NCBI RefSeq assembly: GCF_004103735.1
Contig: NZ_CP035281.1
Coordinates: 310,001 to 374,000 of the forward strand
DNA: 64,000 bases
Direction of reading: 5' to 3'
Origin: Aminipila luticellarii
GTDB taxonomy: Bacteria; Bacillota; Clostridia; Peptostreptococcales; Anaerovoracaceae
Under the pieces are notes generated by a model that ran no database searches, was not told where the DNA came from, and worked only from the letters and a program-made list of their open reading frames with translations. How positions within the stretch are numbered: the stretch's first letter is position 1; each line of letters starts with the position of its first letter. Of this stretch, positions 33,366 to 42,861 are shown piece after piece. The position numbers and the translations under genes were made by a program.

Positions 33366-34619
33366 ATGAATAAAGTATATATCCGAACCTATGCATATAA
33401 TGCAGAAAAAACATTGGCACGTGCGATTGAAAGTATACTTAATCAAACGTATTCCGATTTTATTTACTATCTTTGCGATAATGGGTCAACAGATGGCACC
33501 CGTGCGATCATTCAAAGCTATGCAGAACGGGACAGCCGTATAAAGCCTTTTTATCAGAATAAAAATCGAAATTATTCGGAAGCACCGGAATGCCTGCTCA
33601 TGCCATATAACATAAAATCCGATGATTATTACTGTATTTTAGATGCCGATGATGAATATCTGCCGACCTTTATTGAAGAAATGCTTGCATTCATGAATGA
33701 AAATAATCTTGACATTGGTGTTTGCGGTAGTAATTTCTTGAGCACCGCTGAGAATACCCAATTAATAGGGCGTCGAATCGTAAATCAAAATTTACTTCTT
33801 GAGGGAACTTTATTTGAAGAATACTTTCGGTATTATCATGTTTTTATGCGTACCACATGGGGCAAGCTATATAAAGGTTTTACCTTAAAAAATACGGTGC
33901 AGGATCCAAGCAAGCCGGATTCTAAATGTCCGGTTGGATATGGGGGAGATACCTATAATGCCATGCAATCATTCAACAGTGCAGAGAGAGTAGGTTTGTA
34001 TGCAAAGCCATTACATGTATATTATGTAAGCTTGAAATCTAGTTCTTATATATGGAATTCCTTAAGAGTGAAAGCGGATCAATTATTACATGAGGCAGCA
34101 CTTGAATACTTAAAGCCCTATGGGAAAATTAGCAAAGAAAATGAAGAGTTCTTATCTCATGTTTATTTGAATGCCCTTAAAGACACCTGTGATGTGCTGT
34201 TTCATTCAGTTGCATCGGCGCACATAAAGATAGATGCGCTATATGAGATTTTTTCTTGCGATTATACAAAGCAATTAATGATTTTTGAGACCTCTGGCGA
34301 CTTTTTTAAACAACGGGAAGCTTTCTTTTCTGAGATTTTAAGGTGGATTTTATCTTTAGAAGAAGTGGACGATGATCAAATTGAAAAATACTGCATGATT
34401 GGTGAGCTTCTTACTGCATTTCTTCATTTCCAAGAAGGGTGGATTTCCTTCAACAAGATTAAGATAAATTATTTGCTTGATAGAAACGACATAACAGAGG
34501 CGGAGCATCAATTAGGTGAAATGAGGACGCTGCTCCCCAAAGACGAAGATATTTTGAACCTTACCGCCAGATTAGATAACTTAAAGATTCGAGCACAGTC
34601 AAGTACTGTAACAATATAG
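33366..34619 (+). CDS. Family 2 glycosyltransferase with helical C-terminal region
   Basis: A 417-residue protein. The N-terminal GT2 domain (VYIRTYAYNAEKTLARAIESILNQTYSDFIYYLCDNGSTDGT) carries the DADDE metal motif near residue 97. The remaining 180 or so residues are helical, ending in a TPR-like stretch. It starts at ATG 33366 behind AAAGAGGG. Base composition is closer to the host's than the preceding four genes. Donor and acceptor unknown; a cytoplasmic role adding sugar to protein or lipid carrier is likely. Confidence 0.82.
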   Translation: MNKVYIRTYAYNAEKTLARAIESILNQTYSDFIYYLCDNGSTDGTRAIIQSYAERDSRIKPFYQNKNRNYSEAPECLLMPYNIKSDDYYCILDADDEYLPTFIEEMLAFMNENNLDIGVCGSNFLSTAENTQLIGRRIVNQNLLLEGTLFEEYFRYYHVFMRTTWGKLYKGFTLKNTVQDPSKPDSKCPVGYGGDTYNAMQSFNSAERVGLYAKPLHVYYVSLKSSSYIWNSLRVKADQLLHEAALEYLKPYGKISKENEEFLSHVYLNALKDTCDVLFHSVASAHIKIDALYEIFSCDYTKQLMIFETSGDFFKQREAFFSEILRWILSLEEVDDDQIEKYCMIGELLTAFLHFQEGWISFNKIKINYLLDRNDITEAEHQLGEMRTLLPKDEDILNLTARLDNLKIRAQSSTVTI

Positions 34620-34642
34620 AGAATGGGGTACTATTAATTTCA

Positions 34643-35812
34643 ATGAAAAAATTTTTATTATATGGTCACGGTGGATCCTACAACCACGGAGCAGAGGCGA
34701 TTGTACGTACGACAGTGGACATGCTTAGGAAGCAGAATAAAAACTGTGAAATTAGCTTATCAACGCATTTTAAAAATCAGGATAAAGAATTCAACCTTCC
34801 TGTAGACCAGTTTTTAGAACGGAATCCAGTTTCTCTGGAAAAAGAAAAGAAAAGTGGAAATCAAGGGCTTTATACTGCTGAGGTTTATGAAGAAACTTTA
34901 GCCGCAATCAATAAAGAGACCGTTGCTTTGTCGGTCGGCGGGGATAATTACTGTTATCCCAATTGGCATAAATGGAAAGTGATTCATGAAAGAGCTTTAG
35001 AAGCCGGAGCTAAATCTGTCTTGTGGAGCTGTTCCATAGAACCGGATCAGATAAATCAGGATATGCTTAAAACTTTGGAGTCCCATCACCTTATAACAGC
35101 CAGAGAAAGCTTGACCTACGAAGCATTAAAGAGCAGAGGCTTAAATAATGCAGTCCTCGTATCCGACATAGCCTTTTTATTGGAACCCGAGGAAGTTACG
35201 TTACCAAAGAATTTTATAAGGGGTAATACGGTGGCAATTAATGTGAGCCCCTTGACTGCAAGGAAAGAAGCTTCAAAAGATATATTGAAGAAAGGTGTAT
35301 GGAATTTAATCCATTTCATATTAAACCATACGGATATGGCAATAGCTCTTATTCCCCATGTAACGATGCCAATGGATAATGATTTCGCATATTTGGAAGA
35401 TATTTATGGGGGGATTCAGGACAAAGCCCGGATCAGCTTAGTAGGAACAGATTATAATGTGCGGCAGCTAAAGTACATCATATCACAGTGCAGATATGGC
35501 ATTTTTGCCAGGACCCATGCAAGTATTGCTGCATATTCAACTGGCATACCGGCTGTTGCTATTGGGTATTCTGTTAAAGCACAGGGTATTGCTAAAGATT
35601 TAAATATGGAAGAATATGTACTGCCTGTAAACAATATATCAAATTCTTTTTCGTTATTAGACAGATTTAAGCTTCTTTGCCATGAAGAAGAGGAGATTAA
35701 AAGAACTTTAACAAATCAAAAACAAATAATAGAGGGACGAGCAAACCGCAATATAACGAGTCTTAATGCGATGCTGTTTCAGGAGGAGAATGGATATGAC
35801 CAGAAAAAATGA
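34643..35812 (+). CDS. Polysaccharide pyruvyltransferase family protein
   Basis: A 389-residue GT-B-like enzyme of the PS_pyruv_trans family, which adds pyruvate from PEP to sugar residues or acts as a related transferase. Visible family parts are LLYGHGGSYNHGAEAIVRTTVDMLR, ALSVGGDNYCYP, SVLWSCSIEPD, SDIAFLL, and ARTHASIAAYSTGIPAVAIGYSVKAQGIAKDL. In SLH-bearing cells pyruvylated wall glycan is the SLH ligand (CsaB), but this sequence is not clearly CsaB. It overlaps the next gene by 17 bases. Confidence 0.8.
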   Translation: MKKFLLYGHGGSYNHGAEAIVRTTVDMLRKQNKNCEISLSTHFKNQDKEFNLPVDQFLERNPVSLEKEKKSGNQGLYTAEVYEETLAAINKETVALSVGGDNYCYPNWHKWKVIHERALEAGAKSVLWSCSIEPDQINQDMLKTLESHHLITARESLTYEALKSRGLNNAVLVSDIAFLLEPEEVTLPKNFIRGNTVAINVSPLTARKEASKDILKKGVWNLIHFILNHTDMAIALIPHVTMPMDNDFAYLEDIYGGIQDKARISLVGTDYNVRQLKYIISQCRYGIFARTHASIAAYSTGIPAVAIGYSVKAQGIAKDLNMEEYVLPVNNISNSFSLLDRFKLLCHEEEEIKRTLTNQKQIIEGRANRNITSLNAMLFQEENGYDQKK

Positions 35813-37976
35813 TATAGTATTATCGATCGGTTTAATTGTAAAAAACGAAGAAGAAAATTTAGCCCGCTGCCTTGATTCGTTAAAGCCTCTTATGGAGACC
35901 ATCCCCTGCCAGCTGATCATAACGGATACCGGCTCTGCGGACAGTACGGTGGAAATAGCCAAACGGTATACGGACGAAGTGTATGAATTTGAATGGTGTG
36001 ATGATTTTGCAGCTGCCAGAAATGCCGGTCTGAAGAAGGCCAAAGGGCAGTGGTTCATGTTTATCGATGGAGATGAATGGTTCGAGGATTGTCAGGATTT
36101 AATTGATTTCTTCCAATCTGGGGAATACAAGGAGTATAAGAATGCTACCTATATCGTTCGAAATTATGTAAACAAAAAGGATAAAAGTAATTACGAGGAT
36201 CAACATTTAGGCAGATTGTATAAAATCAGAAAGGGCATGGCATTTCAGGGAAGCATTCATGAATACATCAGTTTGGAACTTCCCATAAAAGAATTGCATT
36301 CCTACGCAAATCATTATGGATATTCTACGGACAATTCCAAGGAGCACAAACAAATCAAGCATCAGAGGAATTTGAGCCTGTTAATAAAAGAATACCAGAA
36401 GGATCCGGACAATTGCAGACTGGCCTACCTTCTTGCTAAACAGTATGCGGCAGGAAAAGATAAGAAAAGTTACAGAAATTTAATAAGAGAGTTTTATGAA
36501 AAGCATCAGGAAGATTGGGAGAATGAGTATCTGCCGTACTTTACTTATCAGACTGCATTGATTTGTAAGGAGGAAGGTAATCCAGAGCAAGGAGCAGAAA
36601 TTTTAAAGAAGTATAAAAAGAACCGGAAGGAAGCGGAAGTCTGGGACTTAGATATTTTAGCGGCTCTGTCAGACACATGCTTTTCAGCCGGCAAATTTAA
36701 GGCGGCGATCAAGTATGCCAAAGAGTATTTTAAATTGTTCTCTGCTTTTCAAAAAGGAGACGTGCCGACCGGAATCTCAGGCATAACCACTCAGCCCACT
36801 TTTGTAAATGAAGAGAGCACGATAACCTTATATAATGTGATGCTTAAATCGTATATAAAGCTGGAAGAATATGAGCAAGCGATGAATATTATTCAGCATC
36901 TGGATTGGAATATTATGATTTTAGAGGATTTGAACATCAGCTTGCATTTACTTTTCCATATGGTTTTTACCAGAAGTCAATGGATGCTTCTTCCGGACAT
37001 ATACAGCCGTCTCTTACAAACGGGACAGCAGGGAAAGAGTCAGTTGTTTGTTGAATTATTAGAAAAGAAGATCGTTGAATATTTGTCGGCATATGAAGCT
37101 TTAGCAAAAGAATTTGCTTGTAATGAAAATCTCCGGAAGGATTTCCCAGAGGATAACTATGTGCTTTTGCAGAAATTACGTTGGAGCATGGTGCTTTCTG
37201 ATAATGAGTCCAAAAGTATAGCGGATCGGTTTTTAGAAAAAAACAAAGGGGCTAGGGTTGAACCGGTTTTTGCTGAGTTTGTGCTGTTTGCTTTGGCAAA
37301 TCCCACCTATAGAGATTTGGTGCTGGACAAGATTGATCTGGAGGATCTGCATTTATATACGCATAAGGTGGTATCTTTATACAGTAATTTACATGAATTG
37401 TTTATCTACTTATTCTCAGGCTGGAATGGACTCCGGATGACTGGGAGCAGAAGATTTAATTACTGGATTATTTGCTTTATGGAAATTATTTTATTAAGTA
37501 ATGCCAAGGTTGAAAAAAGTACAAAGAGTGAGCTGACCGATATTTATGTTGAAAAAGCCCATGAATACATGACGCAGCTATATAATCATGCAGTGCTTTG
37601 TGAGGAACAAATCTATTTATTACCGAGATCGTACCGATTTATCTATTACATGTATGAGGCAAAAAAGGCTGTTGTAGAAGGAAACAGGCATGACTATGTC
37701 AAGCAGTTAAAAAAGGCTGTGGCGGTGTACCCGATTATGGGGGGCGTAGTGGATTCACTTGTGAACACCATGGAAGAAAAGTTTGAGAAAGAGCCATCAA
37801 ATAAATCGGAATTTGATTTTTACGCTGAAAGTGTAAAAAGGAAGATTAAAGAAATAGCTAAAGAAGAAAGGCTGCGGGATGAAGCCATAAAGCTGCTGGA
37901 TGCCTATAAAAAAATTAATCCGAAAGATGAAGAGGGAATTGCTGAATTGCGTTTGCTTCTAAGGATTGACAATTAA
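35796..37976 (+). CDS. Family 2 glycosyltransferase with TPR-like repeats
   Basis: A 726-residue protein. The GT2 domain at about 8-220 (SIGLIVKNEEENLARCLDSL, ITDTGSADSTVEIAKRYTDEVYEFEWCDDFAAARNAGLKKAKG, MFIDGDEWF) is the SunS-like type. The rest is helical repeat resembling TPRs. I start at ATG 35796, nine bases from AGGAGG, overlapping the previous gene. Large GT2-TPR proteins beside flagellar genes in Clostridia are candidates for flagellin glycosyltransferases; that is inference from position here. A terminator follows. Confidence 0.82.
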   Translation: MTRKNDIVLSIGLIVKNEEENLARCLDSLKPLMETIPCQLIITDTGSADSTVEIAKRYTDEVYEFEWCDDFAAARNAGLKKAKGQWFMFIDGDEWFEDCQDLIDFFQSGEYKEYKNATYIVRNYVNKKDKSNYEDQHLGRLYKIRKGMAFQGSIHEYISLELPIKELHSYANHYGYSTDNSKEHKQIKHQRNLSLLIKEYQKDPDNCRLAYLLAKQYAAGKDKKSYRNLIREFYEKHQEDWENEYLPYFTYQTALICKEEGNPEQGAEILKKYKKNRKEAEVWDLDILAALSDTCFSAGKFKAAIKYAKEYFKLFSAFQKGDVPTGISGITTQPTFVNEESTITLYNVMLKSYIKLEEYEQAMNIIQHLDWNIMILEDLNISLHLLFHMVFTRSQWMLLPDIYSRLLQTGQQGKSQLFVELLEKKIVEYLSAYEALAKEFACNENLRKDFPEDNYVLLQKLRWSMVLSDNESKSIADRFLEKNKGARVEPVFAEFVLFALANPTYRDLVLDKIDLEDLHLYTHKVVSLYSNLHELFIYLFSGWNGLRMTGSRRFNYWIICFMEIILLSNAKVEKSTKSELTDIYVEKAHEYMTQLYNHAVLCEEQIYLLPRSYRFIYYMYEAKKAVVEGNRHDYVKQLKKAVAVYPIMGGVVDSLVNTMEEKFEKEPSNKSEFDFYAESVKRKIKEIAKEERLRDEAIKLLDAYKKINPKDEEGIAELRLLLRIDN

Positions 37977-38020
37977 TCAGGGGAAAAGGTGTTACAAGAA
38001 ATCGTTTAATAAAATAAATT

Positions 38021-38068
38021 TAAGAGAGCAGTTCCAAAATTTGGATTTGCTCTTTGTGATTTTTTGAA
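38021..38068 (+). terminator. Intrinsic terminator ending the glycan island
   Basis: AGAGAGCA (38023-38030) pairs with TGCTCTTT (about 38048-38055), enclosing a TCCAAA/TTTGGA inner stem, and a six-T run follows at about 38060-38065. Confidence 0.75.
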
Positions 38069-38076
38069 AAAGTTAT

Positions 38077-38103
38077 TAAAGCTTTTAACCTTTTATCCGA
38101 TAT
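38077..38103 (+). promoter_or_regulatory. Sigma-D (sigma-28) type promoter of flgM
   Basis: TAAA at 38077-38080 and CCGATAT at 38097-38103 with a 16-base spacer match the Bacillus sigma-D consensus. This fits late-class control of flgM, flgN, flgK, flgL by the fliA product encoded at 61 kb. Confidence 0.8.
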
Positions 38104-38150
38104 ATACACTAAGGTTTTATGAACTTAAGTAAAATAAAGAGGTGTTTATT

Positions 38151-38453
38151 ATGAAAATTACGGGCAATTATTTCAATTCCCCTATTAATAAAAAGAATAT
38201 ACCGAACCAGACAGGCACCGGAAAAGTATCCTTTAGTGAGAATCTCAGAAACAGAGATTCCATAACGATTAGTGCTTCAAAAGAACAAGTGGCGGAAGCT
38301 CAGTTCGTAGATACGTTAAGAAGCAGGATTTCTGCTGAAGTTAAGGCTGGTGTTTCGGACGAAAAACTGGAAAGCCTGAAAGAACAAATTGCAAAAGGTG
38401 AATATGAACTGAATGCGAACGAAATCGCAAAGAAAATATTATTGACTGAAACC
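38151..38453 (+). CDS. flgM: Negative regulator of flagellin synthesis FlgM (anti-sigma-28)
   Basis: FlgM holds sigma-28 inactive until the hook is complete and is then exported. From ATG 38151 (AAGAGGTG upstream) the protein is about 103 residues; the stop is TAA at 38460-38462, so the reading frame runs to 38462. The conserved C-terminal sigma-binding half is present: DSITISASKEQVAEAQFVDTLRSRISAEVKAGVSDEKLESLKEQIAKGEYELNANEIAKKIL. Its sigma-D-type promoter would give negative feedback. Confidence 0.85.
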
Positions 38454-38519
38454 GAGTGCTAAACGGATTTATAGAAAACGTTTAGCAAGCTTTTGGTATA
38501 ACCACGGAGGCGCTGAAGT

Positions 38520-39008
38520 ATGGAAGATTATGCGGAAATCAGAGGAATCATAGACGAATATATCACATTGATGGATAAGCTTATTGATTTTGAACAGGAG
38601 AAGCTGCAGGCCGTTAAAGTAAAAGATCTTAAAAAGCTGGATGCCTTTTTGAAAGAAGAACAGGCATATCTGCTAAAGCTGAGAGGCTTGGATCAAAAAC
38701 GGGAAAAGCTGCAAAAGCAGCTTGGAGCAGAAGGCCTGACATACAGACAGATTATTGAGAGAACGGAAGGGGATACACGGATTGAAATGGAGAACTCTTA
38801 TAACATCCTATCCGAAAAAACAAAGCAGTTCAATGAACTGTTAAGCACCCTTAAAACATATATCGGCATACGGCTTCATACGATTGATGAGGTCATGAAG
38901 CAGTTTGGAAACGAATCCATGCAGACCGACCAAACCGGTATTTATGACAGGATAGCCAGAAATTCCGAAAAAGCAGCAAATCGCCCTATAAAATTTACAA
39001 AGGCTTAA
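38520..39008 (+). CDS. flgN: FlgN family export chaperone
   Basis: FlgN is the cytoplasmic chaperone for the hook-filament junction proteins FlgK and FlgL, encoded just downstream. The 162-residue protein is all helical (IIDEYITLMDKLIDFEQEKLQAVKVKDLKKLDAFLKEEQAYLLKLRGLDQKREKLQKQL), with a Gln/Thr-containing end that would bind substrate. It starts at ATG 38520 behind CGGAGG. Sequence identity in the family is low, but position is diagnostic. Confidence 0.88.
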   Translation: MEDYAEIRGIIDEYITLMDKLIDFEQEKLQAVKVKDLKKLDAFLKEEQAYLLKLRGLDQKREKLQKQLGAEGLTYRQIIERTEGDTRIEMENSYNILSEKTKQFNELLSTLKTYIGIRLHTIDEVMKQFGNESMQTDQTGIYDRIARNSEKAANRPIKFTKA

Positions 39009-39026
39009 AAACACGGAGGAAAATAC

Positions 39027-41678
39027 ATGTTACGATCAACATTCTACTCATTTACAACTGCTTTAAGAGGCTTAAATACAGCACAGAAACAACTGGATAT
39101 AACCGGCAATAACATTTCCAATGTGGGAACTACCGGATATACCAGACAGCGGGCCGATGTTTATTCAGCGGCTCCGGCAGGTTACGGAGATAAGTACGGT
39201 TCCAGGCCGTCCACTCTCGTGGGACAAGGCTCCGTCATAGGGAGCATTTCTCAGTGCAGGGATCAATTTCTGGATGTGAGATTCAGACGGGAAAGTGCTA
39301 CGTTGGGTGAAGAACAGGCAAAATTAAACTCGATGGATGATATTTCTTTGGTTTTTGATGAAATTGAAAAAAGTGCGCTTATGACGAGCTTTACCGATTT
39401 TATTTCAAAACTGAATTCACTGGCAGGGAACGCGAACAGTTCGGAATTTGACAGCATCGCCAGAAATTCTGCTTCCGCTCTGGTAAAACAGTTCAACCAA
39501 TATGCGACACAGCTTTCTAATATCCGGGAAGAAAAGGAATATAATCTGAAAGATGTTACTTGCAGTGCGATTAACGACTTGTTGTCGGGTATCGCAGATA
39601 TTAACGACAGTATCCGAAAGGTTCAGAGTACAGGAGGACCGGCACTGGAGCTGAAAGATGAAAGAAATCTGCTGCTGGATCAGCTTTCCAGCTATGTGAA
39701 GCTGGATGTACAATATTCTCCGAAAGAACTTGCAGGCGGAATTGTTGTGGATGATGTTTCAATCAATATGGTAGGAGCAGACGGCAGCAAACAGCCTTTG
39801 ATTTATAATGATACGGCAGCTACCTTTAATGTGCAGACGCCGGGAGATGACGGTACAGATAAGGCCGTCGTGACTATTGATAATTCTGCCATTCCCGCAG
39901 TAGCAGCCCAGCGCTCCATCAATAATTTATTGAATACGATTTTCAGAGGAAATAACAGCCTTCAATCCATCAATAAGGAACTGGCAAAGCTTTATCCGGG
40001 AGATTCTACCCAGGTTCCGCCGATCCCGCCGCTTACCTATGAGGGTTTACCAGCGAAGATAACGGAGCTTACGGATTCCATTGAAAGTACAGGCGGGTTG
40101 AATGAACAGATTACAGCTGCCAATACAGCGGTAAGTGATGCCCGGGCTGCGTTAAAGGCGAAGCTGGCGGATTCTACAGCCACAGAAGCAGAGATAACGG
40201 TGCTGCGCCAAGCTGTAACAGATGCAGTTACTTCCCAGTCCACACTGGTTAAGCAAAGAAACACTGCGCTGGAAAGCAAGACCCTGCTTTCCAAATATAA
40301 TTCTATAGCGACCACTGCCGCAAACAATGTTTCAGTGTGTGATACGGCGTTGAAAGCACAGCTGGCGGCAAAAGGCGTAACGGCTAATCTGGTGTACGGA
40401 ACGGCGGGAGATTATACGACTGGCTACTACAATTTCACAGATTCGTCGGGAAATCCGGTTTTGGATTCAGATGGAAATGAAATCGTTTGGAAGGTAGGAA
40501 GCTCTTGTACAACAGTGACCAGAGACGATCTGACCAAGATCGGCATGACCTTTGAGGATCACTTTGATGCGGAAACCTTTGCCTCTCCGGGGGCCTTAAA
40601 GGGCGAGCTGGAAATGCTCAACAACAAAGGAGTCTTTGATTACAATTCCACTCAGGTTCGCGGAATCGGCTACTATGAAAGCATGCTGGATTCCCTTGCC
40701 GAGAAATTTGCCACTGTCTTGAACCAGTTAAATGATAAAACAAGTACGACAGATAAAGAATATCTTTTCCAGACCTCGGATGGCTCCAGCACCTTTACCG
40801 CAAAGAACCTGAGACTTTCCGATGACTGGCTGAACGGCAAATACGGGATAACCCAAACTCAGAATGCTTCCGCAGGAAGCGGAGACGGAACCGGACAGAG
40901 CGACAATATTCTTCTGATGATCTCAACGATAACGTCTAAGCTGAACTACACGACCGGGTCGATCGGAAACAAAGACATTAACGGAAATTATTTAAAGACC
41001 GATGCCGGCGGAGTGACCACCATAGCAGCCAACGGCAGAGATGCGGATGGAAATTATACGTTAAACGGCGTGCCGGTTGCCAACGAGGACATGATTGATT
41101 ATGTATACGACAGTGTCACCGGTACATACAAGCTGGATGCAAATACCGTCACCGAGGATGCTGCTAATCCGGGAACTTATTTGGACTCTTCCGGAACCCT
41201 TGTGGCAAATGGCAAGGACAACGAAGGAAATTACACCATGACGACGACAGATGCCGCTACAGGAGTCAAAACTGTGACCTTGGTAGCGAATTCCAATGGC
41301 ATTTTATATAAAACAGATGCCGCCGGACAGCCTCAAAAAGATTCAGACGGGAACTACATTTTGGATGGAACCCAGAGCAATTTGGATCATCGGGAAGGAA
41401 GCTTTTTATTTACCGGCTCCTTTAGTGAGTTCTTATCCAATCTCAGCACGGTAATCGGAAATGATGTCAGCTCCACCAACAACCTTGCAGCAAATCATGA
41501 AGCGATTTTGGATGACATAGTAGATGCAAGAGACGCCATCTCCAGTGTTTCTCTGGATGAAGAAGGCGTCAATATCATGCAGTATCAGAAAGCCTATAAT
41601 GCCGCGGCAAGGCTGATGACTTCACTGGATGAAATGGTGGAACGAATTATTAGTCAGATGGGCACGGCCGGAAGATAA
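39027..41678 (+). CDS. flgK: Flagellar hook-associated protein FlgK with large insertion
   Basis: FlgK (HAP1) is the first junction protein between hook and filament. The N-terminus (FYSFTTALRGLNTAQKQLDITGNNISNVGTTGYTRQRADVY) and the C-terminus (EEGVNIMQYQKAYNAAARLMTSLDEMVERIISQMGTAGR) are canonical. At 883 residues it is far larger than usual (about 450-600). The extra mass includes an Ala/Thr-rich coiled coil at about 350-430 and, at about 651-791, repeated strands around GNY (DADGNYTL, DNEGNYTM, DSDGNYIL). These would form surface-exposed domains on the junction. Start ATG 39027, ACGGAGG upstream. Confidence 0.93.
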   Translation: MLRSTFYSFTTALRGLNTAQKQLDITGNNISNVGTTGYTRQRADVYSAAPAGYGDKYGSRPSTLVGQGSVIGSISQCRDQFLDVRFRRESATLGEEQAKLNSMDDISLVFDEIEKSALMTSFTDFISKLNSLAGNANSSEFDSIARNSASALVKQFNQYATQLSNIREEKEYNLKDVTCSAINDLLSGIADINDSIRKVQSTGGPALELKDERNLLLDQLSSYVKLDVQYSPKELAGGIVVDDVSINMVGADGSKQPLIYNDTAATFNVQTPGDDGTDKAVVTIDNSAIPAVAAQRSINNLLNTIFRGNNSLQSINKELAKLYPGDSTQVPPIPPLTYEGLPAKITELTDSIESTGGLNEQITAANTAVSDARAALKAKLADSTATEAEITVLRQAVTDAVTSQSTLVKQRNTALESKTLLSKYNSIATTAANNVSVCDTALKAQLAAKGVTANLVYGTAGDYTTGYYNFTDSSGNPVLDSDGNEIVWKVGSSCTTVTRDDLTKIGMTFEDHFDAETFASPGALKGELEMLNNKGVFDYNSTQVRGIGYYESMLDSLAEKFATVLNQLNDKTSTTDKEYLFQTSDGSSTFTAKNLRLSDDWLNGKYGITQTQNASAGSGDGTGQSDNILLMISTITSKLNYTTGSIGNKDINGNYLKTDAGGVTTIAANGRDADGNYTLNGVPVANEDMIDYVYDSVTGTYKLDANTVTEDAANPGTYLDSSGTLVANGKDNEGNYTMTTTDAATGVKTVTLVANSNGILYKTDAAGQPQKDSDGNYILDGTQSNLDHREGSFLFTGSFSEFLSNLSTVIGNDVSSTNNLAANHEAILDDIVDARDAISSVSLDEEGVNIMQYQKAYNAAARLMTSLDEMVERIISQMGTAGR

Positions 41679-41706
41679 TATAGATATAAAATGAGGTGAA
41701 TGTATT

Positions 41707-42771
41707 ATGAGGATTACTCAAACAATGATGGCAAAGCAGTACACAAGGCGTGTCAGCTCTGTTATCAATGATTATGCCTATGTAAATAAACAGGTAGGAA
41801 CCGGAAGAAAGTTCTTTAAGGTTTCGGAGAACCCGGGAGCTGCGGCAAAGGCGTACTATTTAAGAAGACAATCCGCCCAGTGTGATGATTATGTGGCCAA
41901 CGTAAAGGATGCACAGGAAAACCTGACTACGAAGGACAGCACCCTGATGCAGGTCAGTAAATCTCTGGAGGATGCGTTTGACACTCTGCTGGGAATCGTC
42001 AACGGCTCTCAGGATAATGCAGAAAACAGAGCGGTAGCTGCAAAGCAGTTCCGAAGCATTCAGGAAACCATCGTGAAGGACATGAATACCAAATACGGCG
42101 ATAAATTTCTGTTCGGCGGAAGCAATATGACCGATGCACCTTTTGAGCTTGCGGACGATGGTACGCTCACATACCTCGGTGTGGATGTCAGCGGAAAAAA
42201 GGATTATGTATATCCTGCCGGCCATCCCAAAGCAGGCCAAGTGGTGCAGGGAACCGACAATGGATCGGATGATGTGCTGAATCTGCTTAAGGATTTGTCG
42301 GGGGATAAGCTTTATACCGATTTAGGCTTCGGATTGTCTTTTGAAAATGGAAACGTGGTAGAAAGCAGTGCTTTTAGTACGGCTCTTCCGGGCATCAATG
42401 TGCTGGGATACGGGACAAGCCCTGCAGGCTACTCCAACAATATCGTACTTCTGTTGGGACAGATGGCAGGCGAACTGGAGAATAACAGCGACTCCTCCGC
42501 ATTGAATAACTACATGGCAAAATTTACAGAACAGAAGCAAAATGTTCTGAACGAGACCACAAAGCTGGGCAGTGACAGTATGTTCCTGGAATATACACAG
42601 ACCAGGCTGGAAGATATGCAGGATAACATAGCCAATAAAATCAGTGATACGGAATATATTGACTCAGAAGAAGCTATTATGAATCTGAATACGGTAGACT
42701 ACATGTATCAGGCTCTGTTAAAGACCAGCCAAAAGATTCTGTCCAACTCATTTATAGATTTTATGACCTGA
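41707..42771 (+). CDS. flgL: Flagellar hook-associated protein FlgL
   Basis: FlgL (HAP3) is the second junction protein. The 354-residue protein has the flagellin-like N-terminus (MRITQTMMAKQYTRRVSSVINDYAYVNKQVGTGRKFFKVSENPGAAAKAYYLRRQ), a FLFGGSN turn and the C-terminal helix (EEAIMNLNTVDYMYQALLKTSQKILSNSFIDFM). Length is slightly above the 300 typical in Bacillus. It follows flgK by 28 bases with AGGTG upstream. Confidence 0.94.
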   Translation: MRITQTMMAKQYTRRVSSVINDYAYVNKQVGTGRKFFKVSENPGAAAKAYYLRRQSAQCDDYVANVKDAQENLTTKDSTLMQVSKSLEDAFDTLLGIVNGSQDNAENRAVAAKQFRSIQETIVKDMNTKYGDKFLFGGSNMTDAPFELADDGTLTYLGVDVSGKKDYVYPAGHPKAGQVVQGTDNGSDDVLNLLKDLSGDKLYTDLGFGLSFENGNVVESSAFSTALPGINVLGYGTSPAGYSNNIVLLLGQMAGELENNSDSSALNNYMAKFTEQKQNVLNETTKLGSDSMFLEYTQTRLEDMQDNIANKISDTEYIDSEEAIMNLNTVDYMYQALLKTSQKILSNSFIDFMT

Positions 42772-42861
42772 TTCTAAAATGCTATAAGAAAAAGTGTGAT
42801 GATATAAATGGTGCTTCGCAGGGAAGCGAGGTGTTATCATTATAATAAAGGAGGAATGAAT

